Counted from the first letter of the stretch, positions 26,601 to 35,554 are shown. The stretch: DNA of 64,000 nucleotides from an uncultured bacterium (GCA_902802585.1 CADCMR010000003.1:168394-232393), one strand, 5' to 3'. Made by a program: numbers and translations. The notes: generated by a model from the letters alone, not told the origin.

Positions 26601-27584
26601 GCCATCTTGAACGAGCACGGCAAGCTTCTGCGCATCGTCCGCGATCTGCCCGAGGTGGACGATTCCGTCGAGACCGTCTCCAGCCGCCACGCCGCCGCCC
26701 GAAAATGGGAACTCCACGGCGAGACCGCCTGGCCGGACGGCATCCCCGAACTCCCCGTCTCCGTCCGCCTGAACCACGGAAAAGGCCGCGAAGTCTATCC
26801 CGGCTTCTTCCGGGAGCAGGGCGGGGAAAGCATCGGCTGCGCGCTCTTCCTGGACGAAGCCGAGGCGCGCGCCGCGCACCGCCGCGCCGTCCTGACCCTC
26901 TTCCGCATCCGTTACCCGGAGATGTTTGCGCACATGCGGACCATCGCCAGACTCGGACGCACGCTCGAAAACGAATTCTTCCCGGATGATCCGGACTGGC
27001 GCGCCGACTTGACCGACAACGCCGTCGCCCGCGCCATCGGGTGCCCGCCGGAGGATATCCGCGACGCGATAGCGTTTGGCGACGCCTGTTTGCGTCTGCG
27101 GAACCGTTTGGCGGACGCCGTGCGCGAAGACGTTTCCGTGCTCCTTCAGATGCTCTCCGCCTACGAGCCCGTCGAACGCCGCCTCGGCGATCTTCCCGCG
27201 GATTCCTTCACCGATGACGATGTGAACCGCCAGCTCGCCGTGCTGTTCCGCAAGGGATTCCTGCGGACGCCCGAAGCCGTGGCGCGTTATCCGCGCTATC
27301 TGCGCGCGCTCCGGGTGCGCCTGGAACGCGCCGATCAGTCCTACGGACGCGACCGCATGAAAGGCGAGGCGATCACGCCGTTCATCGACAAGTTCCACCT
27401 GCTGTACGACGCCGGAGTCAGTCTGGAGGACTGCCGCCCGTTCTTCGACTTTTTCCTGCTGGTGCAGGAGGCGCGCATCACCGCCTGGTCCCCGGAGCTT
27501 TCCACCGTCCGGAAGGCGACGCCCGCAACGCTTCAGGCCGCCTTGTCCGCCGTGCCGCTGTCGGCTGTTCCAAAGAAGAACTGA
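23682..27584 (+). CDS. hrpA: ATP-dependent RNA helicase HrpA
   Basis: 1300 residues, the full length of HrpA. It is a DEAH-box RNA helicase, linked in E. coli to mRNA processing and rescue of stalled ribosomes. Visible motifs: GTTGSGKTTQLPKA (Walker A), TQPRRIAASALARRL (Ia), DEVHERS in place of DEAH (motif II), SSATLDA (III), FLPGEREIRDC, TNVAETSITIPGIRYVVDSG and QRRGRCGRE (VI). The helicase-associated HA2 domain and the long HrpA-specific C-terminal region (DUF3418 type, from about residue 700) are present. It ends the efp-epmA-GT-hrpA run of overlapping genes. Confidence 0.95.
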   Translation: MSIDPRQVRREIARIWSALRLTDRARLSKRRRAFLDLLDSDPDAAEEKREDFFSLLVTAQKRSLVPAASRIRCEFPDNLPITAKIPEIRAALKSHQVIVVCGTTGSGKTTQLPKAALLEGFGRAGRIGCTQPRRIAASALARRLSNETGCVCGHEIGYQVRFDDRTDDSTVIKFMTDGILLAETQNDPKLYQYDCIILDEVHERSLNIDFLLGYMKLLLERRPELRVIISSATLDAARIASFFGDAPVIEVGGRVYPVEDVYLEPLQDEELAESVARGVEYLLGIGERGGILVFLPGEREIRDCADMLTGRDYPHTEILPLFGRMSASEQERIFAPQSSNRRIVLATNVAETSITIPGIRYVVDSGLVRLSRYNPKSGIQELRIEGVSRASAMQRRGRCGREQDGVCVHLCSEETLADASEFTPPEIQRASLAGVILQMAALKLPPIVQFPFVDPPSPQLIREGLTTLTDLHAIDASGALTDEGRRLAELPVGPRLGRILLDGVDRGVLPEILLIAAFLSIQDPRERPFEKAKEADTAQRQFDVPESDFLSILKLWLAADEAFRVSKSQFRKFCRANYLNFRRMQEWRNLCADLLEYLQPETELESLEVELRADRSDPIHKSLMGGLPRRLACWDPEKKQYFDRTGRMFSIFPGSALAKLKKAPEWLLCFTIMETSRVFGRCCAVVEGAWLEEIAPELCSRAYDRIAWDEVSGFVFARERVFAGALPIHPGRRCHYGRVDRDAARAVFIREALVPCRIQDPAAPWLVRCNELVRRLHTFEAKLRRSGSVVDLHALEQHFLRVLPPWMCSVSDVRKDWTRRHRSYDPKPEDIALVPPGSLPDADFPDRLEAEGESYRLEYVYDPGEEDDGITVYLPEAHMNLFPRAAAEYLVPGFLRMKLDFMFRSLTKTERKKLLPLDECTEAFLDGLKHNEIYPARNLPRVLASFLRTFRGCDFDESAFDDIELPEYLILKFAILNEHGKLLRIVRDLPEVDDSVETVSSRHAAARKWELHGETAWPDGIPELPVSVRLNHGKGREVYPGFFREQGGESIGCALFLDEAEARAAHRRAVLTLFRIRYPEMFAHMRTIARLGRTLENEFFPDDPDWRADLTDNAVARAIGCPPEDIRDAIAFGDACLRLRNRLADAVREDVSVLLQMLSAYEPVERRLGDLPADSFTDDDVNRQLAVLFRKGFLRTPEAVARYPRYLRALRVRLERADQSYGRDRMKGEAITPFIDKFHLLYDAGVSLEDCRPFFDFFLLVQEARITAWSPELSTVRKATPATLQAALSAVPLSAVPKKN

Positions 27585-27827
27585 CTGTACTTTTCGGAGC
27601 GACTGGTTCACGCTTCGACAGATCATCATCCTGGGGATTCCAGTTTCTATCAGCCCGAAACGGAAAAACGGGAAAGATTTTTGCATCTTCAAAAAACTCA
27701 GTAATTTTTTATAATATGGCTTGAATCTTCAAATAATTCATCCTATATTATAGGGTTTTTCATTTCCCCGGTGATTTTGAACCCAAGTCAACCTAATATA
27801 CAACACAAAAACGAAAGGATTCCCATC
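27585..27827 (+). promoter_or_regulatory. Leader of the AIDA-repeat protein gene with promoter and tandem motif
   Basis: A strong promoter form TTGAAT, 17 bp, TATATT lies at 27721-27749. A related copy of its start, TTGCATCTTCAAA at 27681, lies exactly 40 bp upstream of TTGAATCTTCAAA at 27721, also followed by an AT-rich TATAAT. This looks like a tandem promoter or a duplicated regulator site. The first 80 bases of the gap, after hrpA, show no clear terminator. Confidence 0.65.
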
Positions 27828-30800
27828 ATGCCTGTAATCGTAGTGTCAAGCGGCGTAGTCAGTTCCGGAATCACGCTGAACAAGAATGAAATCATGGAGA
27901 TCTACTCCTCGGGCAGTGCGAAATGGACCACAGTCAGAAGCGGTGGATGGATGACCGTTTACAGCGATGGCAGGGCGTCCCAAAACACCATCTACTCCGG
28001 CGGCACGGCGATCGTCGCCAACGGCGGATTAGCGGATTACACTTCGGTCGGCGTCCTCGGTTATATGGCAGCCCGTTCCGGCGGCGGGGCGCTCGACAAC
28101 ACCATCTACTCCGGCGGCATGCTTCAGATCAACAGCGGGGGCCGTGCGCTTACGACACAAGTCAGCTCCGGCGGCATGCTAATGATTGATGAGGGGGGCT
28201 CGGCGAACTGGATCATACTTCATGAGAGCGCAGATGCGGAGGTCTACGGCATCGCAAGCAGGAATTTCATCTATGCGGACGCCCGTATGATTATTTCCTC
28301 CGGCGGCACGGCGAACGACAACACCACCTACTCCGGCGGCACGTTTACTGTCGGCTTTTACGGCACGGCGACCAGCAACACCATCTACTCCGGCGGCTTC
28401 ATGACCGTTCACGAGAATGGCATGGCGACCAGTACGACTCTCATCGGCTCCGGTTCCGGCCTCACAGGCAAAGCCCTTATGCAGGTTCGCGGCGGCTCGG
28501 CGTACAACACCACGATCGGCGCCAACGGGTTTATGTCGGTTTCCAATGGGGTATTATTCTCGGCCTGGGGAAGCGCATGTGATACCATTGTCAACTCCGA
28601 CGGCCGACTGGATGTCAACTCCAATGCTTTGGCGTTCCGCACCGAAGTCAACGAAGGCGGTGTTGTCAATCTCGTTTCCGGCGGCAGGGCGAACAGCACC
28701 ACGGTCAACGACGGCGGCAATTTCAACGTTTACTCCGATTGTTTGGTATACGACACCACGGTCAACGACGGCGGCACTATGACGATCTACGCCGGCGGCA
28801 AGGCGTACAGCGGTACGGTCGTCAATTCCGGCGGCAGAGAGATCGTGTCTTTCGGCGGTGTGGCGAACAGCACCACGCTCAATTTCAACGGCTATGAATT
28901 AGTGTTTTCCGGCGGCACGGCAAACAATACCACGGTCAATTCCGGCGGCAACCTGGTCGTGCATTCCGGCGGCACGGCGAACAACGCGGAATTCGACCAT
29001 GGCTATGGTATCATAGTGGGGACCATCAACAACGCCTCGATCGCCAACAGTGGCTGGATCATACTCCAATCCAACGGCAGGGCAAACAACACCACGGTCA
29101 ACTCAAATGGCTGGGTTAACATTTCGGAAGGCGGTATCGCGGACAGCACCACGGTCAACGACGGCGGCAACATGACTGTCAATTACGGCGGGGGCGCGAA
29201 GAACACCACGGTCCGTTCCGGCGGCTGGCTCGGTCTCTCCAACGGCGCATTCCTGAACTCGGCTATCGTGAATTCCGGCGGCATGGCAGAGGTCAACGGA
29301 ACCGTCTACGCCAACGATTTCGTCGTCAACGGCGGAATCCAGATCCTGAGCGGCGGCACGATGGCCAATGGCCAGAATCTCACACTGGGATCCAGCGCCA
29401 CGCTCATGATCAGCAGCGGCGGCCTGGTCGACGGCGCGATCGTCAGGACCAGCGCACACGCCACGGTCGAAGGCGGCGGCACGTTTGCGACCGCCGGCAT
29501 CTCGGCGGGCCGCGTCACGGCAAAATCCGGCGCGGTCCTCGACGGCGTGTTCCTGAACAGCGGCAGTATCCTGGAGGTGGCGTCCGGCGCGGTCGTCCAG
29601 GACGTCTGCGTCAGCTCCGGCGCGGTCCTCACGGGCGCCCTGCGGAACGCCACGGACCTCACGTTCTCCGGCGGCACGCTCGACCTGAACATCGCGATGG
29701 CGTCCGAAAACGACGGTTTCCTCATCGACGGAGCTTCGTACGCTGAGATCAAGACCGGTGCGTACGACTGCACGCTCTCGATCGCTAACAAGCAGCTGAA
29801 CGGCGCGTACAAGCTCATCACAGGCGCATCCGACTTCAACAAGACCATCACGGTGAAATTCCTCAACAATAAGCTCGGCACTCTCACGGTCAACGGCGGC
29901 CCCACGAACGTCGGCAACATCACCTGCGACTTGACGCTGACCGGCGGCGACCTCGTGGTCACCGTGACCGGCGGCGCGATCCCGGATCCGATCTATTCGA
30001 GCGCCACCCTGATCAATGAACGGAAGGACATCACCAGCGGCATGTCCGCGATCGCGATTAACGTCTCTTCCGGCGGCGTGCTTTACATTCACTCCTCCGG
30101 CGTCGCGAGCAACACCAACGTTTACTCCGGCGGCTACTTCGGCATTCTCTCCGGCGGCAGACTGGTGGAAGCCGGGATCTTTTCCGGCGCCACGGCGACA
30201 ATCTATGAGGACACCAGGGTCCAGGGCGTGCGCGTGATGAACGGCGGCACGCTCATCGTCGAAAGCGACGCGTTTATCTACCATGCGTCCGGCGGAAAAA
30301 CCGTATCGAACAATGTCGCCGTGTATACCGGCGGCAGGCTCGACATCAACGGCGGCTGGGTAGACGGGGCGCTGGTCTCCGGCGGCCAGGTCGTAATCAC
30401 GAGCGACGGATCGATGTTCGAAGCCTCGGTCGAGAGCGGCACCGTTCTGGCGAAGGACGGCGGATTCGCCGGGATGACCATCCTGGAGGGCGGCGTTGTG
30501 AACCTGGCGTCCGGCGGCACCGGCTCGTGCACGGTCAGCTCCGGCGGCACGATCCGCCTGGAGGACGGCAGCGAGCTGAACGGCCTCACGGTCCGGTCCG
30601 GCGGCATCCTGACCGGCGTGATGCACGGAATCTACAGCGTCGTCAAGATGTACGGCGGCACGCTCGACTTTGACATTTCCATGGTCGCGCCCTCCAACGA
30701 ATACCTGTTCGACTTGGACGCGAACATCGACACCAGCCACGGCTGCGTCTGCTCGCTCACGGTCGACAGTGCGCAGGCGAGCGGCACGTACAATCTCATG

Positions 30801-31898
30801 GAATACGCTTACGATTACGATACCCAGGTCATCACCGCCGAAACTCCGCTCACGGTGAAAAACTACTTCTCCGGCGAGACCCTCGGCACGCTCACGATCG
30901 GCGAGACTGTGAACATCCGCGGCGCGGACTTCACGCTGAACCTGAGCGATGACTACAAGCTGACCCTGACGATCACGGGCTCCATCGACCCGGAACCGGT
31001 CACAACCCCGATGTATTTCATCGGCGACTTCGCCGGCGAATACGAATACTGTCCGTCGATCATCGCGAAGCAGACAGATGGAACGGTCAAGGTCTTCGTC
31101 GCGCCCATGTCCGCCGGCGGGAACTGGGAAATCACGCTTGATCCCGGCTGGACCGTCGTCGAGTCCGGCGACTTCGACGGCGACGGATACGGCGACTTCC
31201 TCCGCATCAACGACGAAGGATACGTGGTCGGCGAATTCAACACGGGAAATCAATCGACCGTTCCGCAGGTCCTGAATCTGAAGAACGCGGGTTGGGACAT
31301 CCTCGGCACAGGCGACTTCAACGGCAACGGCACGGACGACGTGCTGATCGCCAACCCGACCGGAGCGTCCGAAACCGTCGGACTGCTCGGCTACTGGGAG
31401 AGCGGCGTGACCTGGACGCTCATCAACGGCTACTCCGCCGAATGGGAAATGATCTCGACCGGCGACTTCAACGGCGACGGCAAGTGCGACATGCTGTGGC
31501 GCAACAGTTTCGAAGGCGAGGGCGGTCTCACCTACAACGCCTATTGCACCTGGATCGTCGACAACCCGGTCGACTGGCGCATGGTCAGCGTCGCCAACCC
31601 GGCGGAGTGGAATTTCCTCTGCTCCGGCGACTTCGACGGCAACGGCATGAACGACATCGCCATGATCAACGACGTCGGCGTGGTCGGCATCTGGGGCGTT
31701 ACGGACGGCTACCTCAGCTCGTGGTCCATCCTCAGCGCGGTCGATACCTCCAGCTGGTCGCTCGTCGGCGTCGGCGACTTCAACGCGGACGGCACGGACG
31801 ACATCGCCTGGTGCAACAACGAAACGAACCTCGCCGGATACTGGCAGATCAATGACAAGCAGCTTTCCTCCTGGCAGAATATCTGCACATTGTCGTAA
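27828..31898 (+). CDS. Giant AIDA-repeat protein with C-terminal FG-GAP-like repeats
   Basis: 1356 residues from ATG 27828, preferred over a GTG at 27771 because AAAGGA precedes it. Residues 1-1050 are built of about 20-residue units of the pattern N-T-T-V-N-S-G-G-x-x-x-V-x-S-G-G-x-A, the AIDA/autotransporter passenger repeat that folds as a beta-solenoid. Two degenerate segments (about 620-710 and 930-1050) interrupt it. Residues about 1060-1356 hold five FG-GAP/VCBS-like units (SGDFDGDGYGDFL, TGDFNGNGTDDVL, TGDFNGDGKCDML, SGDFDGNGMNDIA, VGDFNADGTDDIA) with calcium-loop aspartates. No signal peptide, beta-barrel or PEP-CTERM tail is visible. It is probably an adhesin-like surface protein; the export route is unexplained. 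Confidence 0.85.
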   Translation: MPVIVVSSGVVSSGITLNKNEIMEIYSSGSAKWTTVRSGGWMTVYSDGRASQNTIYSGGTAIVANGGLADYTSVGVLGYMAARSGGGALDNTIYSGGMLQINSGGRALTTQVSSGGMLMIDEGGSANWIILHESADAEVYGIASRNFIYADARMIISSGGTANDNTTYSGGTFTVGFYGTATSNTIYSGGFMTVHENGMATSTTLIGSGSGLTGKALMQVRGGSAYNTTIGANGFMSVSNGVLFSAWGSACDTIVNSDGRLDVNSNALAFRTEVNEGGVVNLVSGGRANSTTVNDGGNFNVYSDCLVYDTTVNDGGTMTIYAGGKAYSGTVVNSGGREIVSFGGVANSTTLNFNGYELVFSGGTANNTTVNSGGNLVVHSGGTANNAEFDHGYGIIVGTINNASIANSGWIILQSNGRANNTTVNSNGWVNISEGGIADSTTVNDGGNMTVNYGGGAKNTTVRSGGWLGLSNGAFLNSAIVNSGGMAEVNGTVYANDFVVNGGIQILSGGTMANGQNLTLGSSATLMISSGGLVDGAIVRTSAHATVEGGGTFATAGISAGRVTAKSGAVLDGVFLNSGSILEVASGAVVQDVCVSSGAVLTGALRNATDLTFSGGTLDLNIAMASENDGFLIDGASYAEIKTGAYDCTLSIANKQLNGAYKLITGASDFNKTITVKFLNNKLGTLTVNGGPTNVGNITCDLTLTGGDLVVTVTGGAIPDPIYSSATLINERKDITSGMSAIAINVSSGGVLYIHSSGVASNTNVYSGGYFGILSGGRLVEAGIFSGATATIYEDTRVQGVRVMNGGTLIVESDAFIYHASGGKTVSNNVAVYTGGRLDINGGWVDGALVSGGQVVITSDGSMFEASVESGTVLAKDGGFAGMTILEGGVVNLASGGTGSCTVSSGGTIRLEDGSELNGLTVRSGGILTGVMHGIYSVVKMYGGTLDFDISMVAPSNEYLFDLDANIDTSHGCVCSLTVDSAQASGTYNLMEYAYDYDTQVITAETPLTVKNYFSGETLGTLTIGETVNIRGADFTLNLSDDYKLTLTITGSIDPEPVTTPMYFIGDFAGEYEYCPSIIAKQTDGTVKVFVAPMSAGGNWEITLDPGWTVVESGDFDGDGYGDFLRINDEGYVVGEFNTGNQSTVPQVLNLKNAGWDILGTGDFNGNGTDDVLIANPTGASETVGLLGYWESGVTWTLINGYSAEWEMISTGDFNGDGKCDMLWRNSFEGEGGLTYNAYCTWIVDNPVDWRMVSVANPAEWNFLCSGDFDGNGMNDIAMINDVGVVGIWGVTDGYLSSWSILSAVDTSSWSLVGVGDFNADGTDDIAWCNNETNLAGYWQINDKQLSSWQNICTLS

Positions 31899-31925
31899 TA
31901 TACTCTACAACAACCAATAAAAACA

Positions 31926-31967
31926 AAAGCCTCCGGCGGGATGCGCTGCCGGAGGCTTTCAGTTTTT
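31926..31967 (+). terminator. Rho-independent terminator after the AIDA-repeat gene
   Basis: A 12-bp stem (31926-31937 with 31948-31959, AAAGCCTCCGGC/GCCGGAGGCTTT) has a 10-base loop and is followed by CAGTTTTT. Two further hairpins follow at once: GTGCCGG/CCGGCAC (31969-31975 and 31985-31991) and AGAGGA/TCCTCT (32000-32005 and 32010-32015), before the glmM promoter. Confidence 0.9.
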
Positions 31968-32043
31968 CGTGCCGGAAGCGCAGCCCGGCACCGCCCGGCA
32001 GAGGACTTTTCCTCTAAAACCCGGATTATTAAGTAGACTTTTC

Positions 32044-32072
32044 TTGAAAATTCTTTTCTAGAGATGTATATT
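32044..32072 (+). promoter_or_regulatory. Predicted promoter of glmM
   Basis: TTGAAA, 17 bp, TATATT, 73 bp before the ATG. Confidence 0.7.
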
Positions 32073-32145
32073 ATTCCATTCGTATTATTCTGGCGGCGTC
32101 AAAAGCCGCTTCAACAAGCCAATTCTGGAAAGGCCGAAAACTCTT

Positions 32146-33486
32146 ATGGAAAGAAAGCTCTTTGGAACCGACGGAATTCGTGGACAGGCTAACTCCCACC
32201 CCGTAACCCCGGAAATCGCCCTTAACCTCGGCAAGGCCCTTGGTAAGATCTATGTGAACAGCCAGCATGCCGGCACCGCCGTCATCGGCAAGGATACGCG
32301 TCTCTCCGGATACATGCTCGAAACCGCGCTCACCGCCGGTATGGTCAGCACCGGGATGCGGGTTTTCCAGACGGGCCCCATGCCCACCCCGGCCATCGCC
32401 CACCTCGTCAAGTCCATGAACGCTTCCTGCGGCGTCATGATCACGGCCTCCCACAACCCCGCCAAGGACAACGGCATCAAGGTCTTCGGCGGCGACGGCT
32501 TCAAACTTCCCGATGAAGAGGAAGCCCACATCGAAGAGATCATGGCAGGCACCATCAACGGCGTCGCCGGCGACAAGATCGGCAAAGCGATCCGCCTCGA
32601 CGATGCCCGCGGCCGCTACATCGAATTCGCCAAGCAGACCATCGGCAACGTCAGCCTCCGCGGCCTCCGCGTCGTGCTCGACTGCGCCAACGGCGCTTCC
32701 TACGAAATCGCCCCGACCATCCTGCGCGAACTCGGCGCCGAAGTCATCGCCGATTCCGTCTCTCCCGACGGCATCAACATCAACTACAACTGCGGCGCCA
32801 CCCATCCCGAGCGCATCTGCCGCCTCGTGAAGGAATACCGCGCCGACATCGGCATCACGCTCGACGGCGACGCCGACCGCGTGATCTTCAGCGACTGCCA
32901 CGGCAACGAAGTGAACGGCGACCGCATCATCGGTCTCTGCGCCCTCGACATGAAGGCGCGCAAACGCCTCCCGAATGACACCATCGCAGTCACCATCATG
33001 AGCAACCTCGGTCTTGTCGACGCCATGAAGCAGAACGGCATCACCACCGAGATTACCCCCGTCGGCGACCGCTACGTCATCGAGCGGATGCAGGAAAAAG
33101 GCATCTACCTCGGCGGCGAGCAGTCCGGCCACCTGATCTTCCTTGACTACGCCACCACCGGCGACGGCATCGTCTCCGCCCTTCACGTCCTCAAGCTCAT
33201 GAAGCAGCAGAACAAGCAGCTCCACGAGCTCACCGGATTCATGGAGGAATATCCGCAGATCCTCGGCGGTCTCAACGTCCAGCAGAAACCCCCGCTGGCC
33301 GAGATCCCCGGCTACACCGACCTCGTCGCGCAGGCCGACAAGGAATTCGCGGGCACCGGCCGCACCGTCATCCGCTACTCCGGCACCGAGAACAAGGTCC
33401 GCATCCTCGTCGAGGCCAAGGACGAAGCCCTCGCCCAGAAGTGGTATGACAAGTTCAGCGACTTCCTGAAGAAGGCTCTCTGCTGA
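32146..33486 (+). CDS. glmM: Phosphoglucosamine mutase
   Basis: 446 residues. It converts glucosamine-6-phosphate to glucosamine-1-phosphate for UDP-GlcNAc, peptidoglycan and LPS. The N-terminus KLFGTDGIRG, the phosphoserine loop TASHNPAKDNG (Ser102), the metal loop LDGDADRVIF, and the sugar-binding GGEQSGHLIF are typical, as is the C-terminal phosphate-binding RYSGTENKVR. glmS follows, so both early steps of UDP-GlcNAc synthesis are together. Confidence 0.97.
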   Translation: MERKLFGTDGIRGQANSHPVTPEIALNLGKALGKIYVNSQHAGTAVIGKDTRLSGYMLETALTAGMVSTGMRVFQTGPMPTPAIAHLVKSMNASCGVMITASHNPAKDNGIKVFGGDGFKLPDEEEAHIEEIMAGTINGVAGDKIGKAIRLDDARGRYIEFAKQTIGNVSLRGLRVVLDCANGASYEIAPTILRELGAEVIADSVSPDGININYNCGATHPERICRLVKEYRADIGITLDGDADRVIFSDCHGNEVNGDRIIGLCALDMKARKRLPNDTIAVTIMSNLGLVDAMKQNGITTEITPVGDRYVIERMQEKGIYLGGEQSGHLIFLDYATTGDGIVSALHVLKLMKQQNKQLHELTGFMEEYPQILGGLNVQQKPPLAEIPGYTDLVAQADKEFAGTGRTVIRYSGTENKVRILVEAKDEALAQKWYDKFSDFLKKALC

Positions 33487-33546
33487 CCCTATTCCCCCCG
33501 CACCGAATGCGGCTCCCGGGGATCGTTTCCCGCCGCCGCTTCCCGT

Positions 33547-33569
33547 CCCCTTTCCCCCGCGGAAAGGGG
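33547..33569 (+). other. GC-rich hairpin in the glmM-glmS gap
   Basis: CCCCTTTCC (33547-33555) and its exact complement GGAAAGGGG (33561-33569) enclose a 5-base loop in the 236-bp gap upstream of glmS. No T-run follows, so it is not a classical terminator. An mRNA structure in the glmS leader or an intercistronic processing/stability element is possible. The gap otherwise shows no coding sequence and no motif resembling the glmS ribozyme that I can recognise. Confidence 0.45.
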
Positions 33570-33722
33570 CACGCGGGACCGGCCGCCTGAACTCGGAACC
33601 ATGTTTCCGCCGCATTCCGGGGAATTCCCTGTGCCGTTTTCCGGCTGTTTTCCCCGGCTTTCCCGCCTCCCCGGGCCGCATTTTCCACCGCAAATCTGCA
33701 TGAACCACGGAGAAACCATACT

Positions 33723-35549
33723 ATGTGCGGAATTGTTGGATACACCGGGCCGAAGCCCGCGTTCGCTTTTCTCATCGATGGTCTCAAGCGCCTGGAATAC
33801 CGCGGATACGATTCCGCCGGGATCAGCCTCCTCAACGGCGATTCCGTCCTGACCGTCAAATCCATCGGCAAAGTCGTCAACCTTGAGGCGAAGCGCCCCG
33901 CCGGCGAGCATGACATGCACACCGGCATCGCGCACACCCGCTGGGCCACGCACGGCATCCCCAGCGAGCGCAACGCCCATCCCCATACCGATGAAAAAGG
34001 GCAGTTTGCCGTCGTCCACAACGGCATCATCGAAAACCACGCCGACCTGCGGAAACGCCTCGAAGCCGCCGGGCACAAGTTCGCGTCCGACACGGACAGC
34101 GAGGTCATACCGCACCTGATTGAGGAATTCTACCACGGCGACCTTGCCGAAGCCGTTGCCGCCGCCCTCCACCAGATTTCCGGTACTTACGGCATCGCAG
34201 TCATCTCTGCCATGCACCCGGACACCGTCATCACCGCCCGTCACGGCAGCCCCATCGTGATCGGTCTCGGCAAGGATGCCAACATGGTCGCCAGCGACGT
34301 CACCGCGCTCGTGACCTACACCCGCGACGTCATCTACCTGAACGACGGCGAAATGGCGATCCTCACCCCGTCCAAGGTCGAGCTCCGCACCCTCGCGAAC
34401 GTCCCGGTCCAGCGCAAGGCTTCCCAGGTCTCCTGGGACATCTCCGCGGACGGCAAGGGCGCCTACGACCACTATATGCTCAAGGAGATCTACGAGCAGC
34501 CCGAATCCGTCGAGAACTCCATCCGCGGCCGCTTGAACTTCAAAGCCGCGAACGCCGTCCTTTCCGGCCTCAACCTCACCCCGCGCGAAATGGCGCAGAT
34601 CAACCGCATCGTCGTCGCCGCCTGCGGCAGCAGTTTCCACGCCGGTCTCGTCGGCTCCTATTACTTCGAGGACATCTCCGGCATCCCGGCGTCCGTCGAA
34701 CAGGCCGCCGAATTCCGCTACCGCAACCCGATCATTGAGCCGAACACGCTCGTTTTGCCGATCAGCCAGTCCGGCGAGACCGCCGACACCCTGGCCGCCG
34801 TCCGCGAGGCCGTGAACAAGGGCGCGATCGTCGCCTCGCTCTGCAACGTTGTCGGCTCCACCATCGCGCGCGAAAGCGGGCGCGGCATCTACCTGCACGC
34901 CGGTCCCGAGATCAGTGTCGCCTCCACCAAGGCGTTCACCTGCCAGGTCACCGTCCTGCTCATGCTTGCGCTCCTCCTCGGACGCAACCGCCGCCTCAAC
35001 CACGAATGGGGCGAAATACTCGTCCGCGAGATCGAGTCCATCCCGGACCTCCTTCGCGAAGTCCTGAAGCAGGCCCCGCGCATCGAGCAGATCGCCAAGG
35101 CGACCGCGCACGCCAACGACCTCTTCTACATCGGACGCGGCTGCCTCTATCCCGCCGCCCTCGAAGGCGCGCTTAAGCTCAAGGAAATCAGCTATGTCCA
35201 TGCCGAAGGCTACCACGCCGCCGAGCTCAAGCACGGTCCCATCGCCCTGCTCGAGCCCTCCGTCCCCGTCGTCGCCCTCTGCAACAGCATCCCCGGCAAG
35301 GACAAGATGCTCGGCAACATTCAGGAATGTTGCGCGCGCCGTTCCCCGATCATCGCCGTCGTTTCCGGCGACGACGACTGCTGCGACAAGTTCACCGACA
35401 GCATCATCCGCGTCCCGCAGAGCTCCCGCTTCGTCGCGCCGATCACCACGGTCGTCGCCCTCCAGATTTTCGCCTACTACTTCGCCCGCGAACGCGGCTG
35501 CGAGATCGACCAGCCGCGCAACCTCGCGAAAAGCGTTACGGTCGAGTGA
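33723..35549 (+). CDS. glmS: Glutamine--fructose-6-phosphate aminotransferase (isomerising)
   Basis: 608 residues. It makes glucosamine-6-phosphate from fructose-6-phosphate and glutamine. The N-terminal glutaminase begins MCGIVGYTG, so Cys becomes the N-terminal nucleophile after Met removal. THTRWATHG-type GIAHTRWATHGIPS and HNGIIENH are present. Two SIS domains follow (VVAACGSSFHAGLVG, LPISQSGETADTLAA, and KEISYVHAEGYHAAELKHGP), ending in LAKSVTVE. It lies downstream of glmM; the HAD phosphatase begins five bases after its stop. Confidence 0.97.
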   Translation: MCGIVGYTGPKPAFAFLIDGLKRLEYRGYDSAGISLLNGDSVLTVKSIGKVVNLEAKRPAGEHDMHTGIAHTRWATHGIPSERNAHPHTDEKGQFAVVHNGIIENHADLRKRLEAAGHKFASDTDSEVIPHLIEEFYHGDLAEAVAAALHQISGTYGIAVISAMHPDTVITARHGSPIVIGLGKDANMVASDVTALVTYTRDVIYLNDGEMAILTPSKVELRTLANVPVQRKASQVSWDISADGKGAYDHYMLKEIYEQPESVENSIRGRLNFKAANAVLSGLNLTPREMAQINRIVVAACGSSFHAGLVGSYYFEDISGIPASVEQAAEFRYRNPIIEPNTLVLPISQSGETADTLAAVREAVNKGAIVASLCNVVGSTIARESGRGIYLHAGPEISVASTKAFTCQVTVLLMLALLLGRNRRLNHEWGEILVREIESIPDLLREVLKQAPRIEQIAKATAHANDLFYIGRGCLYPAALEGALKLKEISYVHAEGYHAAELKHGPIALLEPSVPVVALCNSIPGKDKMLGNIQECCARRSPIIAVVSGDDDCCDKFTDSIIRVPQSSRFVAPITTVVALQIFAYYFARERGCEIDQPRNLAKSVTVE

Positions 35550-35554
35550 CGCCC

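Noticed and set aside
27771..27827. Upstream GTG start for the AIDA-repeat protein
   Set aside because: No ribosome-binding site, and it adds no signal peptide; ATG 27828 has AAAGGA at the right distance.
27828..30660. Periodic repeats that might be taken for a CRISPR array or minisatellite
   Set aside because: The repeats are degenerate, in frame and encode the 20-residue AIDA unit with coding codon patterns; there are no spacers of constant length and no cas genes.
33487..33722. glmS ribozyme or riboswitch upstream of glmS
   Set aside because: The leader is short and has a simple GC hairpin; nothing recognisable as the ribozyme core, which is mainly found in Firmicutes.
35327..35554. N-terminal extension of the HAD phosphatase inside glmS
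   Set aside because: The extra residues are Arg/His-rich shadow translation of the glmS end; the HAD domain begins after ATG 35555.
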